A stretch of 33,627 nucleotides of DNA, from the NCBI GenBank assembly GCA_003864475.1, contig BGZO01000015.1:1-33627 (forward strand). The letters run 5' to 3'. Positions 1 through 7,808 of this stretch are shown one piece after another. Position 1 is the first letter of the stretch, and each line of letters starts with the position of its first letter. Source of the DNA: Candidatus Termititenax persephonae (GTDB lineage Bacteria > Margulisbacteria > Termititenacia > Termititenacales > Termititenacaceae). A model generated the notes under the pieces. That model worked only from the letters and a program-made list of their open reading frames with translations. It had not been told where the DNA came from and made no database searches. The translations under genes and the position numbers were made by a program.

Positions 1-431
1 TTAAACTCCGCATCCACCGCCGCGGCTATGCCCTGCGCCATGAACTTCTTGATGTCCGCCTCGCTGACATTCCCCCGGTCCGTGATGAACTTCAGCGCCG
101 CCGCGTGGGGCGCCGGGTCGCTCCCCAGAAACCTCGCCGCCTGCATGTCCATGTACGCCACCGCGCCGAGCTTCATGTCCGTCAGCTTAGGATTGTTCTT
201 GGGCAATATCGCGTCCGCCTCTACCGGGCGTATGTCCACCACGCCAGCGCAGGTCGACAGCATAGATATTTCGAATGGAGTATCAACACTTGTCTCTTTA
301 CCACCAAGAGGAGCGATTCTTTCATAGTCATCATCGGAAACTGCTCTAGAATACTTACCATCTAGCCTTCCACCACCATTAAGAAAATAAGAACTATAAG
401 TATTTACATTTAACAATCCTACCTCTGACAT
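1..431 (-). CDS. Partial copy of 246-aa paralogous protein (copy 1), 3' end cut by window edge
   Basis: I do not recognise this family. The reading frame is open from an ATG at 431 to the window edge (143 codons visible), with a strong AAGGAAGG ribosome site just upstream. It begins MSEVGLLNVNTYSSYFLNGG. It is a paralogue of the complete gene at 1494-2234. From about residue 60 onward the two are almost identical (3 base differences over the first 240 bases of the window), including the shared stretch LSTCAGVVDIRPVEAD. The N-terminal 55 residues have diverged much more. No signal peptide, membrane segment or catalytic motif is visible. It is divergent to a truncated gene start at 1295, mirroring the arrangement of copy 2. 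Whether the missing C-terminus is intact cannot be seen. Confidence 0.75.
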   Translation of the reverse strand, partial: MSEVGLLNVNTYSSYFLNGGGRLDGKYSRAVSDDDYERIAPLGGKETSVDTPFEISMLSTCAGVVDIRPVEADAILPKNNPKLTDMKLGAVAYMDMQAARFLGSDPAPHAAALKFITDRGNVSEADIKKFMAQGIAAAVDAEF

Positions 432-456
432 AAAACACCTTCCTTCCTAACTTTAT

Positions 457-485
457 ATTTTACTCTTTTCGTCAAGCCAAAACAA
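457..485 (-). promoter_or_regulatory. Putative promoter of copy-1 paralogue
   Basis: On the minus strand a TTGTTT -35-like box and a TAAAAT -10-like box are separated by 17 bases. They lie about 26 bases upstream of the ATG at 431. The same boxes are conserved in the second copy at 2260-2288. This is a sequence match only. Confidence 0.4.
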
Positions 486-547
486 TACACCAGCTTATGT
501 CAATATATCGAAAGTTTTTACCGGATATTTCACTTTTTTATGTCTCC

Positions 548-1128
548 GACACCCCTCAGGTAAAAATCTGCGCGGCAGATTTTTACCTGCTCAGCAGAAC
601 CCCGATGGGTTCTGCACAGCTTCGTGCGCATAGAAAACCGCGCTCGCTAGCCTTGTCAAGGGGAGCTAACTTTTTCAGTTGGACAGGCTGTCTTTTATGG
701 ACTTCAAGACGGCTGTTAAATTGTGCTTTATTTGTCCGTTTGTGAAGCGCAGGAATTTTATGCCGAGATTTTCGATAATCCGCTGGCGGTCTTTGTCTAG
801 CGCCGACTGCCTGTCCGTTTGGTGTACGCCGCCGTCCACCTCGACAGCCAGTTTCCGCGCCGGACAGTAAAAATCCAGCACAAAAGCTTTCACACCATAC
901 TGCCGCCTGAATCTAAGGCCTAATTTATTGTTTTTAAGCGCCGTCCAGAGAATAAGTTCCGCGACGGTCATGTTTTTCCGCAAACGCCTGCGCGTGTCGA
1001 TGTGTCTTTTCATGTTGTATATTTTCGCCACATCCCGATTATACATCACGTAATTGGTTATCTCCCCTTACTAAGGGGAGATGTCTTAAATCTGCTTGAA
1101 GCAAGCAGATTTAAGACAGAGGGGTGTC
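548..1128. mobile_element. Hairpin-rich element with 10-bp terminal inverted repeats carrying a DUF559 gene
   Basis: The outer ends are GACACCCCTC (548-557) and its exact reverse complement (1119-1128). Inside are a perfect 15-bp hairpin at 557-589, a 9-bp hairpin at 594-615, a DUF559 nuclease gene on the minus strand, a CTCCCCTTACTAAGGGGAG palindrome near 1062-1080, and a 16-bp hairpin at 1083-1117. A 149-bp version with the same ends but no gene sits at 2351-2499, in the same relative place in the duplicated cassette. Short palindromic repeats near DUF559 genes occur in other bacteria as I recall. Calling this a mobile unit is inference. Confidence 0.55.
675..1049 (-). CDS. DUF559 (Vsr-like) endonuclease-family protein
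   Basis: The 124-residue protein matches the DUF559 family, a small PD-(D/E)XK fold related to very-short-patch repair endonucleases. The visible signature runs RLRKNMTVAELILW, then LRFRRQYGV, then FVLDFYC...LAVEVDGGVH (the acidic core), KDRQRIIENLGIKFLRF and a C-terminal helix. The frame opens at GTG 1049 with ATG directly after. The Met at 1013 (MKRHIDTRRRLRKN) is a good alternative and gives the family's usual length of about 112 residues. No convincing ribosome site decides between them. The gene lies entirely inside a repeat element with inverted ends and has no counterpart in the second copy of that element. Family members are predicted DNA nucleases; the target is unknown. Confidence 0.8.
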   Translation of the reverse strand: MMYNRDVAKIYNMKRHIDTRRRLRKNMTVAELILWTALKNNKLGLRFRRQYGVKAFVLDFYCPARKLAVEVDGGVHQTDRQSALDKDRQRIIENLGIKFLRFTNGQIKHNLTAVLKSIKDSLSN

Positions 1129-1294
1129 TGCGTCAGCAGACATGACGAAGCTGGCCGAACGGCATAAACAACAGAAAAAATCGCTACATAAAAATTCGAT
1201 ACATTTATCCGCCTCACCACGCCGATATTTATTACGCCTGCAGGTATATTTTTGCCTGTGGATGGGTATGTATCAGTTATGGGGGATTTCAAAA

Positions 1295-1381
1295 ATGAGA
1301 TTTTTGTTGTGTAGTGAAATGCAATTAAGTAGTGGTTATACTGCACAGACAGCATCGTACCAGCCGCCAGCCTTGCTATGA
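1295..1381 (+). pseudogene. 28-codon stub of the 911-aa gene (duplicated start, body lost)
   Basis: The 5' leader, GGGGGA ribosome site and first codons (MRFLLC) match those of the large gene starting at 2666. The leader similarity begins at 1119 (versus 2490) with only about four base changes in 187. After MRFLLC the sequences diverge and this copy stops at 1381. It is most simply the remnant of a second copy whose body was lost when the cassette was duplicated or rearranged. It could still make a 28-residue peptide. Confidence 0.6.
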
Positions 1382-1493
1382 ATCAGGCTAGGCACTTTTT
1401 GCTGTTGCACGTGAATTTCTCTGCGTAGGGCGCACAAATATACAGAACAGCCACCTTTGCATTAACCTTAGGCAAAATAAAAATATGTTTCTA

Positions 1494-2234
1494 TTACTGT
1501 ACCATGGTGGCTAAGACCTCAACACTGTTTGTCCCGGATTTGACTTTAAAATCACCAGCCACAACATCCTTGTTAACAGAAGTAGCTAGGCTAGGGTTTA
1601 ACAACCGGAGTGTATTATTATATGCTTCCGCGACATCATTATAAGCTTTCTTTTTTTCGCCAGATAGAGCCATAGAGGCTATGGTATAAATAAAACCCAC
1701 ATCCCTGACCGCATTGAACGTGGTAATGTTCGGTCTAACAAAAAAAGCCGCCAAAATATCCTTGATGGCTTGTATCTCGCCAAGTGGCAACAGAGTGTTT
1801 TTAAACTCCGCATCCACCGCCGCGGCTATGCCCTGCGCCATGAACTTCTTGATGTCCGCCTCGCTGACATTCCCCCGGTCCGTGATGAACTTCAGCGCCG
1901 CCGCGTGGGGCGCCGGGTCGCTCCCCAGAAACCTCGCCGCCTGCATGTCCATGTACGCCGCCGCACCGAGCTTCATGTCCGTCAGCTTAGGATTGTTCTT
2001 GGGCAATATCGCGTCCGCCTCTACCGGACGTATGTCCACCACGCCAGCGCAGGTGGACAGCAAGGCGATTTCGATGGGGGTATCGATATCCTCCACATCT
2101 TTACCACCAAGAGCAGCAATTCCATAAAAATCATCATCGGAAGCTACTCTAGTGTATTTACTATCTCGTACTCCACCGCCATTAAGAAAAAGCCTGCTAT
2201 AATTCCCGACATTTAACAATCCCACCTCTGACAT
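1494..2234 (-). CDS. 246-aa protein of unknown function (copy 2, complete)
   Basis: Unrecognised family. The start ATG at 2234 follows an AAGGAAGG ribosome site and a conserved upstream promoter. The protein is soluble-looking with no signal peptide. The central part (from about LSTCAGVVDIRPVEAD to AAAVDAEFK) is nearly identical to copy 1 at 1-431. The C-terminal third is helical, with KKKAYNDVAEAYNNTLRLLNP. The gene is head-to-head with the 911-residue gene at 2666, sharing a 431-base intergenic region that holds a small inverted-repeat element. Near identity of the central block beside a diverged N-terminus suggests recent duplication followed by gene conversion or domain shuffling. A lineage-specific protein family is likely. 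Confidence 0.75.
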   Translation of the reverse strand: MSEVGLLNVGNYSRLFLNGGGVRDSKYTRVASDDDFYGIAALGGKDVEDIDTPIEIALLSTCAGVVDIRPVEADAILPKNNPKLTDMKLGAAAYMDMQAARFLGSDPAPHAAALKFITDRGNVSEADIKKFMAQGIAAAVDAEFKNTLLPLGEIQAIKDILAAFFVRPNITTFNAVRDVGFIYTIASMALSGEKKKAYNDVAEAYNNTLRLLNPSLATSVNKDVVAGDFKVKSGTNSVEVLATMVQ

Positions 2235-2348
2235 AAAGCACCTTCCTTTCTAACCTTATATTTTACTCTTTTCGTCAAGCCAAAACAATACACCAGCTTA
2301 TGTCAATATATCGAAAGTTTTTACCGGATATTTCACTTTTTTATGTAT
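1801..2348. repeat. Direct repeat of 1-545 (duplicated gene body plus promoter region)
   Basis: Bases 1801-2040 match 1-240 with 3 differences at an exact offset of 1800. A diverged patch then covers the N-terminal codons. Upstream of the start codon, identity resumes at an offset of 1803 and runs into the hairpin element. The block therefore covers coding sequence, ribosome site and promoter. Confidence 0.9.
2260..2288 (-). promoter_or_regulatory. Putative promoter of copy-2 paralogue
   Basis: Minus-strand TTGTTT, 17-base spacer, TAAAAT, conserved with 457-485 in the other copy. Conservation may simply reflect the recent duplication. Confidence 0.4.
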
Positions 2349-2350
2349 CC

Positions 2351-2499
2351 GACACCCCTCAGGCAAAAATCTGCGCGGCAGATTTTTGCCAGCTCCCCTT
2401 ATATAAGGGGAGCAAACTTACCTGCCTCTTATCTCCCCTTTACAAGGGGAGATGTCTTGAATTTGCTTGCTTCAAGCAAATTTAAGACAGAGGGGTGTC
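2351..2499. mobile_element. 149-bp deletion derivative of the inverted-repeat element (MITE-like)
   Basis: It has the same terminal GACACCCCTC (2351-2360) and GAGGGGTGTC (2490-2499) as the 581-bp version at 548-1128, but no DUF559 gene. It holds four stacked hairpins: one built on CAAAAATCTGC/GCAGATTTTTG, two CTCCCCTT...AAGGGGAG palindromes, and one of 16 bp at 2454-2488. Two of these hairpins differ from copy 1 by paired, compensating changes. Confidence 0.55.
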
Positions 2500-2676
2500 T
2501 GCGCCAGCAGACATGACGAAGCTGTCCGAACGGCAAAAACAACAGAAAAAATCGCTACATAAAAATTCGATACATTTATCCGCCTCACCCCGCCGATATT
2601 TATTACGCCTGCAGGTATATTTTTGCCTGTGGATGGGTATGTATCAGTTATGGGGGATTTCAAAAATGAGATTTTT
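2490..2676. repeat. Direct repeat of 1119-1305 (5' leader and first codons of the large gene)
   Basis: Near identity at an offset of 1371 from the element's right end through the ribosome site and MRFLLC codons, then abrupt divergence. It includes a small GTCTGC/GCAGAC hairpin just outside the element. Confidence 0.85.
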
Positions 2677-5401
2677 ACTTTGCGAACTTACTAATGATTA
2701 TGGTTACAAACCAATAGAAACATCGTTCTCGCCAACGGTAACGGTGCGGGCAAGTTCCGAAGATAAAAATACTTGGGAAATTGGAATTACCGCCAGAACT
2801 ATTAAAGATATAACAATGGATGCCGTAGATACGACAAGAAACTGGAACAGTGTTAGTTTTCCCGCATATCTGAAAACTAGCTATCCAACACTTAGTGATG
2901 AAAAGATTAAAGAAATTTCAGACCATTTCTTTCCAGCCACCACCGCAACCGAGGGCGGCGCGGGGAGCGCGGAACCGAGCATTACTATCGGCGGAAACAC
3001 CTATACAGAAAAGGACGCAGTACGTCTAGGTTTCGACGAGATTCTCAAAAACAACCCGGAACTATATAAAGGCTGTAAGACCGCGTTAGAAGCGTTTGAT
3101 AGATGGCTGGGTATGATAACGAAAAATGACACCGAGAAAAATAATCTCGCCTACAATTTCAAAGTCATATTATCCAATGACAACTATGCCGACGAGGCGA
3201 ACCTTCTGCTGAATTATCTCGACAAAGACCAATCCGCCGAACTTATATCATGGCTCGCATCTAATACACATGCGTTAGACGAGATAGGTAAAATCGTCAA
3301 CAAAGACTTTCTCCAATTCATCTTCGACGGCGTAAAAAACAACAGCCCCACCCTCAACAACCCAGAGTTACGCGCTAGACTTTTGACTGTACTTGATGCC
3401 ATGCATGAGGTTACGCCAGACCTGAACATCGATAAAGCACGAATTTTAGTGAACCGTTTCGATTCATCCAGGTCAAGAAATGCACAGACGGATTTGGCTT
3501 TGGGCAACACGCTCCGCTCCCTAACCGACCCGAGCATGTCCGAGGCTGAAGCGAAAAAAAACTATAAAGATGCCGAAGAATTTCTTGGCATAGATGATGA
3601 AGTTATGTCCGCAATAGAATCCGATACCCAGACGAGGATAGATAACATGTCTCCCGAGGAACTAGAAGCCAACGAGGAACAAATAAAAAAACAACAGAGC
3701 ATCTCAAAACGTGATGCCAAAATTTTTAATGATTTGGGATGGAATAAGTCTGCCGAAGCTTCAGGTAAGCTACTGGAAGCCTGCGACAGAGCCATAGAAA
3801 GCATCGCTGCCTATCGTACTGACCGCCTCAACGCCGAACGCGCCGCCGCAGGCCTCGCCCCAGACACCCCATATCTAGCGTACGCGCAACGCCCCGGAAC
3901 ACTAGAGGGGGGGGGGCAATCCCCGAATACAAATACGCGCACCGCCGGGCGGCCTGACGAGAGGAGCGAGCGGGAGAGGCTCGACGCGGAGCTGGCCGAC
4001 GCGAAAGCGGCGGAGGAGAAGTCGGAGGAGAGACACGAGGCGGCCAAGAAAGAATTCAACAAGCACATAGAGTCCGTGACGGAGAGCAGGCGCGCGGAGA
4101 TAGCGGAACTGGAGCGCAGGCTGGAGAGCGGACAGGCCGCGGCGGATGCGGCGGAAGCGGGGCTGACCGCGGCGGCGGAGGCGATAGCCGAGCCGGGAGA
4201 GCGGGCGGCATTCCTCAAGAACACGGCGGACATCATCAACCTCCTGCGTACAGACGCGAACGAGGCGCGGGACGAACTGACCAGGACAATCAAGGGCATC
4301 AGCAGGGAAATCGAGCTGAACGCGCCGCCGGAGACCCGGGCGACGGACGCGCCGCAGGCCGAGGCGGCGGGGCATCAAGAAAAGGCGACGGCCACCGCCG
4401 AGGCGCCGCGCCAAGCGCGGACACGGACGGCGGACGCGCCACAGGCCCAAGCGGCGGGGTATCAGGAAAAAGCGGCGACCACCGCGCCACAACCACAAGC
4501 GATTGAGCATCAGGAAAAGGCAACGACCGCCGCGCCACAACCGCAGGCGGCCGGGCATCAGGAAAAGGCGACGACCGTGGAAACACCGGAAGCACCGCCG
4601 CAACTGACCGCCGAGGAACAGGGCGCGGTCATCGCGGCCGCCTCAATAGGCACGGCGTACTCGTCCGCACTGGATAGGGTCATCGCCAACGGCTTCATAC
4701 CGTCCATCTCCCGCTACGTGGACGTGGCCATACAGACGCTCAAGACGCTCTCCCGCATTATCGAGGATGATGAGCGCGCCGGGCGCGCCACCGAACAGCA
4801 CATAATACAGCTGCACGCGGAATTCACCGAGGCCGTCATGAGCCTGCCGGAGAAGCTGACGCGCGGCGAGATGGAACTCTGGGAGTACCTGACGCTGACG
4901 GCACAGCTGGAGACCATGCCGCCACCGCCATCACCGAAGGACGACCCGGATGGCCTGAGAACATACACGCAGGACAAGCAACACCTCAGCGAACAAGCCG
5001 CCGCGTCCAAGGAGAGGCTGGCAACATACAAGACGGACATCATGCGGACGTTCTGGGAGGGGCTGACGGCCGGACTGGAGCCGGAACTACAGGGGAACCT
5101 GACGGACAGGCTCGCCGAAGTGGAAGCCAAGAACGGGGAGAAAATCAAGCGGCAAATAGCCGGCATTACGAACATCGCCCAGTTGGCTAAGATGCTCAAG
5201 GCGCCGACGGGCAGCCTGCCACCCGGGGCGCGGCAGGAGATGCTCAAGCAACTGAGCAAGCTACTGGAAGGCATGGGCAACAACGTGAAGCCGTCCGACA
5301 AGGGCGCACTGGAAGAAATCAAGAACAACCCGAGCATACCGCAGGCCCTACGCGACAAGGCCGCCGCCCTGCTCGAGCAGTTGGACGAGCGAGCCGCCTG
5401 A
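2666..5401 (+). CDS. 911-aa coiled-coil and repeat protein, unknown function
   Basis: I chose the ATG at 2666 (MRFLLCELTNDYGYK) because it has a GGGGGA ribosome site 8 bases upstream. The frame is open back to 2495, but that part is the non-coding leader repeated at 1119-1305. The N-terminal 400 residues are mixed helix/strand with no known motif. The middle (about 3960-4300) is Ala/Glu/Arg-rich, charged and predicted coiled coil. At 4360-4575 four degenerate repeats of about 22 residues share a core like AGHQEKAT between Pro/Gln/Ala linkers. The C-terminal 270 residues are helical. There is no signal peptide or membrane segment. Base composition turns strongly GC-rich after about 3900, unlike the first half, suggesting a composite gene. 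It is followed after 17 bases by a 166-aa gene, likely in the same operon. A structural or adhesin-like scaffold is possible but unproven. Confidence 0.75.
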   Translation: MRFLLCELTNDYGYKPIETSFSPTVTVRASSEDKNTWEIGITARTIKDITMDAVDTTRNWNSVSFPAYLKTSYPTLSDEKIKEISDHFFPATTATEGGAGSAEPSITIGGNTYTEKDAVRLGFDEILKNNPELYKGCKTALEAFDRWLGMITKNDTEKNNLAYNFKVILSNDNYADEANLLLNYLDKDQSAELISWLASNTHALDEIGKIVNKDFLQFIFDGVKNNSPTLNNPELRARLLTVLDAMHEVTPDLNIDKARILVNRFDSSRSRNAQTDLALGNTLRSLTDPSMSEAEAKKNYKDAEEFLGIDDEVMSAIESDTQTRIDNMSPEELEANEEQIKKQQSISKRDAKIFNDLGWNKSAEASGKLLEACDRAIESIAAYRTDRLNAERAAAGLAPDTPYLAYAQRPGTLEGGGQSPNTNTRTAGRPDERSERERLDAELADAKAAEEKSEERHEAAKKEFNKHIESVTESRRAEIAELERRLESGQAAADAAEAGLTAAAEAIAEPGERAAFLKNTADIINLLRTDANEARDELTRTIKGISREIELNAPPETRATDAPQAEAAGHQEKATATAEAPRQARTRTADAPQAQAAGYQEKAATTAPQPQAIEHQEKATTAAPQPQAAGHQEKATTVETPEAPPQLTAEEQGAVIAAASIGTAYSSALDRVIANGFIPSISRYVDVAIQTLKTLSRIIEDDERAGRATEQHIIQLHAEFTEAVMSLPEKLTRGEMELWEYLTLTAQLETMPPPPSPKDDPDGLRTYTQDKQHLSEQAAASKERLATYKTDIMRTFWEGLTAGLEPELQGNLTDRLAEVEAKNGEKIKRQIAGITNIAQLAKMLKAPTGSLPPGARQEMLKQLSKLLEGMGNNVKPSDKGALEEIKNNPSIPQALRDKAAALLEQLDERAA

Positions 5402-5418
5402 CCGCAGGGGATGACCGC

Positions 5419-5919
5419 ATGGCAACGACACCATCCGCCCAACATGCCCAGATTGACAACACGCTCCGCGACTTCCGCAACGGTCTGCCCGGCGCGGCGG
5501 AGACCCTGACCGCGCTGGTCGCCGCGGACGGGCGTTACATCGCCGGGCGGCTGGTCTCCGGGCTGCTGCAGGCCATCTATTACCAGCAGAACCCCCTGGT
5601 TCACCGCGACATAATGCGCCTCGCCAAGCTGGACGCGGACGAGGACAGGCGCTTCCTGCTCTTCGAGGAGGCCTGCGTCTTCCCGACCGTCCTGCGCGAG
5701 GCCCTGGGCAGGACCGCCGCGCTGCCCGCGGACACGCGGCAGACCCTCGCCGCCGCGGCAGACGGCGCGCTCGCCGCCCTGTCCCGCGAGGAGCTGGGCA
5801 ATGTCTGGCTCTCCGCCGACACCCCGGACTGGCTCGGCGCACGGGCGGAATCCTTCTACAAGAACTTCCCCATCGGCTCCTCCCGCCGCCATGGCAGGCA
5901 CGGCCAAGGGTTGTTTTGA
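5419..5919 (+). CDS. 166-aa protein of unknown function
   Basis: Not recognised. It lies 17 bases downstream of the 911-aa gene with AGGGG ahead of the ATG, so the two are probably co-transcribed. The protein is helical, rich in Ala, Leu, Arg and acidic residues, begins MATTPSAQHAQIDNTLRDF, and contains ALVAADGRYIAGRLVSGLL. It ends in a basic tail (SSRRHGRHGQGLF). The GC-rich coding style matches the 3' half of its neighbour. No membrane helix or enzymatic motif is visible. Confidence 0.6.
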   Translation: MATTPSAQHAQIDNTLRDFRNGLPGAAETLTALVAADGRYIAGRLVSGLLQAIYYQQNPLVHRDIMRLAKLDADEDRRFLLFEEACVFPTVLREALGRTAALPADTRQTLAAAADGALAALSREELGNVWLSADTPDWLGARAESFYKNFPIGSSRRHGRHGQGLF

Positions 5920-5964
5920 GCCGCCCGCCGCGGGACTGTCCCTAGAATATTAAAAGTTGGAATC

Positions 5965-6093
5965 TTAATTTATCCCAAAAGTAATCACTATCGGAAAATC
6001 GCCAATGGCCAAGTCATACCTGAAACTGGTCTTCTTCCCCGCGTGGTCTTTCAGCGCGTTGTTCAGCATTTTTTCTATACCTTCTGTTTTCAC
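5965..6093 (-). CDS. 42-aa small protein
   Basis: A GTG at 6093 is preceded by GGGGGGA at 6-base spacing, the same unusual G-run ribosome site as the 911-aa gene. The 42-codon frame (MKTEGIEKMLNNALKDHAGK...) ends TAA at 5965. It has a plausible amphipathic first half and a hydrophobic second half (FPIVITFGIN). Convergent with the 166-aa gene and divergent from the acyltransferase gene. Function unknown; it could also be the 5' fragment of a decayed longer gene. Confidence 0.5.
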   Translation of the reverse strand: MKTEGIEKMLNNALKDHAGKKTSFRYDLAIGDFPIVITFGIN

Positions 6094-6191
6094 AAAAATC
6101 CCCCCATCGTTTATCACTTGCTAAGTCATGCAGACTTTATGCCAACTTTTTCTGGCTATTTTGCCGAAAACTGTATAAAATTGAGCCGAAA

Positions 6192-7001
6192 ATGCAGGTC
6201 TTAATGGTCAGAATTGGTCTATTTTTACTCTCGGCGATAATTTTCGCCCTGGGGTTGCACAAGGAAATCCAAAAAAATCTTTCGCTGGTTTACTCTATCG
6301 AGGTAACCGCCCGGCAGACCAAGCGGTACATTCAAAAAATGCTGACTTATATTTTAGAAGTCCTGACCCTCAAATATCTGCCGCCCCAATTTTTCCGGCG
6401 CATCGCTTCCGAACAAAAACTTGCCCCCCTCAACGAGGCCTTGAGCCTAGGGCGCGGCGTGATTTTGCTGGTCATGCATGCTGGCAATTGGGAACTTTTC
6501 GGCTGCGCTTTAGGCCGCTGCGGTTACCGCGTGGCCGCCGTGGTCAACAATCCCCGGAACAACCGTTTCATCGCCTACATCGACAAAAACCGTCTCCGTT
6601 GCGGGCTGGAGATTATCGACATTAATACGCAAAATATGTACCGCGCCTGCCTGCGGGCTTTCGCGCAGAATAAAATCGTGATGCTGGCCGCGGATACTGG
6701 CGCGACGGACAGCGACAAAAATATCCCCCTGCGCGTGCTGGGCAGAGAATTGCCTGTCGCGACGGGCTGGGCAACCATGGCCCTGCGCGCGCGGCCGCTA
6801 ATCCTGCCGATTTTTAATTACTCGGAAAAAGGACGGCACGATTATGTTTTTGGTCAGCCGCTTGACCCGCAAGATTATGCGGACGAGAAAACCCTGCTCA
6901 ACGCGGCCTTGGCTTTCTTCACGGAACAATTGCGCGCGCGGCCATTCGAGTGGCTTTTGCCGGCCTCCACCAGCGAGGTCAAGAAAACTTTCCGTCCTTG
7001 A
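6192..7001 (+). CDS. LpxL/HtrB-type lysophospholipid (lipid A) acyltransferase
   Basis: This 269-residue inner-membrane-anchored acyltransferase would transfer a secondary acyl chain to lipid A or a related glycolipid. The family signature H-x4-E is present as HAGNWE (His96, Glu101), followed by VVNNPRNNRF and later AADTGATDSDKNIPLRVLGRELPVATG, which matches the conserved middle block. A hydrophobic segment (about residues 6-22) anchors the N-terminus. The start at 6192 lacks a good ribosome site; the Met four codons later (6204) has AGGTC upstream and is equally possible. It is convergent with rsmA, with only 6 bases between the stops. It implies an outer membrane with LPS-like lipids. Which acyl chain or acceptor is used cannot be told. 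Confidence 0.85.
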   Translation: MQVLMVRIGLFLLSAIIFALGLHKEIQKNLSLVYSIEVTARQTKRYIQKMLTYILEVLTLKYLPPQFFRRIASEQKLAPLNEALSLGRGVILLVMHAGNWELFGCALGRCGYRVAAVVNNPRNNRFIAYIDKNRLRCGLEIIDINTQNMYRACLRAFAQNKIVMLAADTGATDSDKNIPLRVLGRELPVATGWATMALRARPLILPIFNYSEKGRHDYVFGQPLDPQDYADEKTLLNAALAFFTEQLRARPFEWLLPASTSEVKKTFRP

Positions 7002-7007
7002 CATTTT

Positions 7008-7808
7008 TTAAGCACGCCAATCAACGTCGCTCAAGCGCCCAAACTCCTCGATGCTCAAAGTTTCGCCGCGACGGTTCAAGTCGATGCCCGTGGCCGCCGC
7101 CAGCCTAGCCAGCAGCGCGTCGGTGTAATGCGTATAGGGAGATTGTTTGAGCGTGTTGCGCAGGGTCTTGCGCCGCCCCCAGAAAGCCCCGCGCACAATA
7201 TTGAAAAAACGTTTTTCCGAAAGCGGACGATACTGCGGCTCGGAACGAATGTCCAGACGGACGACCGCGCTGTCAACCTGCGGGCGCGGACGGAAAGCCG
7301 CGGACGGCACGAGGCAAACCAGTCGCACCTTAGCATAGTATTGCAAGAAAACGCTCAGCGAGCCGTAATCCCGCCCGCCGGGCGCGGCGCAAATCCTGTC
7401 CGCCACTTCCTTCTGCACCATCAGCGTTATGGCGGTGATTTGGGCGCGATAGTCCAGCAGTTTTTCGATAAGCGGCGTGGTAATGTAGTACGGGATATTG
7501 GCGATGACTTTTATTTTTGTTTTAAGCCCCGCAAAAATATTCTCCGCTTCTTTTAAAAAATCTCCCTCGACCAGTTGCACGTTGGGATAGCCGGGCAGAT
7601 TCTGGGCAAGGTCGCGGTCAATCTCGACGGTGATGACCCGTCCCGCCCGCCGGGCCAGAGCCTCGGTCAAAACCCCCGTCCCCGCGCCGATTTCCAGTAC
7701 CGTGTCCGCCGGGGCAATCTCCGCGGCAGTTATAATCTCCTGCAGTACTCCTCGGTCCATCAAGAAATTTTGACCGAAACGTTTTTTCGCTTTTGGCAGA
7801 TTAGCCAC
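7008..7808 (-). CDS. rsmA: 16S rRNA (adenine1518/1519-N6)-dimethyltransferase
   Basis: It dimethylates two adjacent adenines in helix 45 of 16S rRNA during small-subunit maturation, using S-adenosylmethionine. With a GTG start at 7808 the protein is 266 residues (MANLPKAKKRFGQNFL), the normal size. Motif I is EIGAGTG (39-45), the acidic ribose-binding residue follows in VEID, and the catalytic motif is NIPYY (104-108). The C-terminal helical domain carries FRPRPQVDSAVV. The frame is open further upstream, but that part overlaps pdxA and has no family similarity. The GTG overlaps the last 8 bases of pdxA, so translation is probably coupled. Confidence 0.95.
   Translation of the reverse strand: MANLPKAKKRFGQNFLMDRGVLQEIITAAEIAPADTVLEIGAGTGVLTEALARRAGRVITVEIDRDLAQNLPGYPNVQLVEGDFLKEAENIFAGLKTKIKVIANIPYYITTPLIEKLLDYRAQITAITLMVQKEVADRICAAPGGRDYGSLSVFLQYYAKVRLVCLVPSAAFRPRPQVDSAVVRLDIRSEPQYRPLSEKRFFNIVRGAFWGRRKTLRNTLKQSPYTHYTDALLARLAAATGIDLNRRGETLSIEEFGRLSDVDWRA

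Noticed and set aside
548-2500. CRISPR array
   Set aside because: The repeats are palindromic hairpins of unequal spacing in only two clusters, without regular repeat-spacer periodicity or cas genes.
2495-2665. 57-codon N-terminal extension of the 911-aa gene
   Set aside because: The stretch is the non-coding leader repeated at 1119-1294, has no ribosome site at its start, and includes the end of the inverted-repeat element. ATG 2666 has GGGGGA at good spacing.
3811-4603. Long antisense frames opposite the repeat region of the 911-aa gene
   Set aside because: Their Arg/Pro/Ser-rich products are what GC-rich, codon-biased coding sequence gives on the other strand; no ribosome sites or family motifs.
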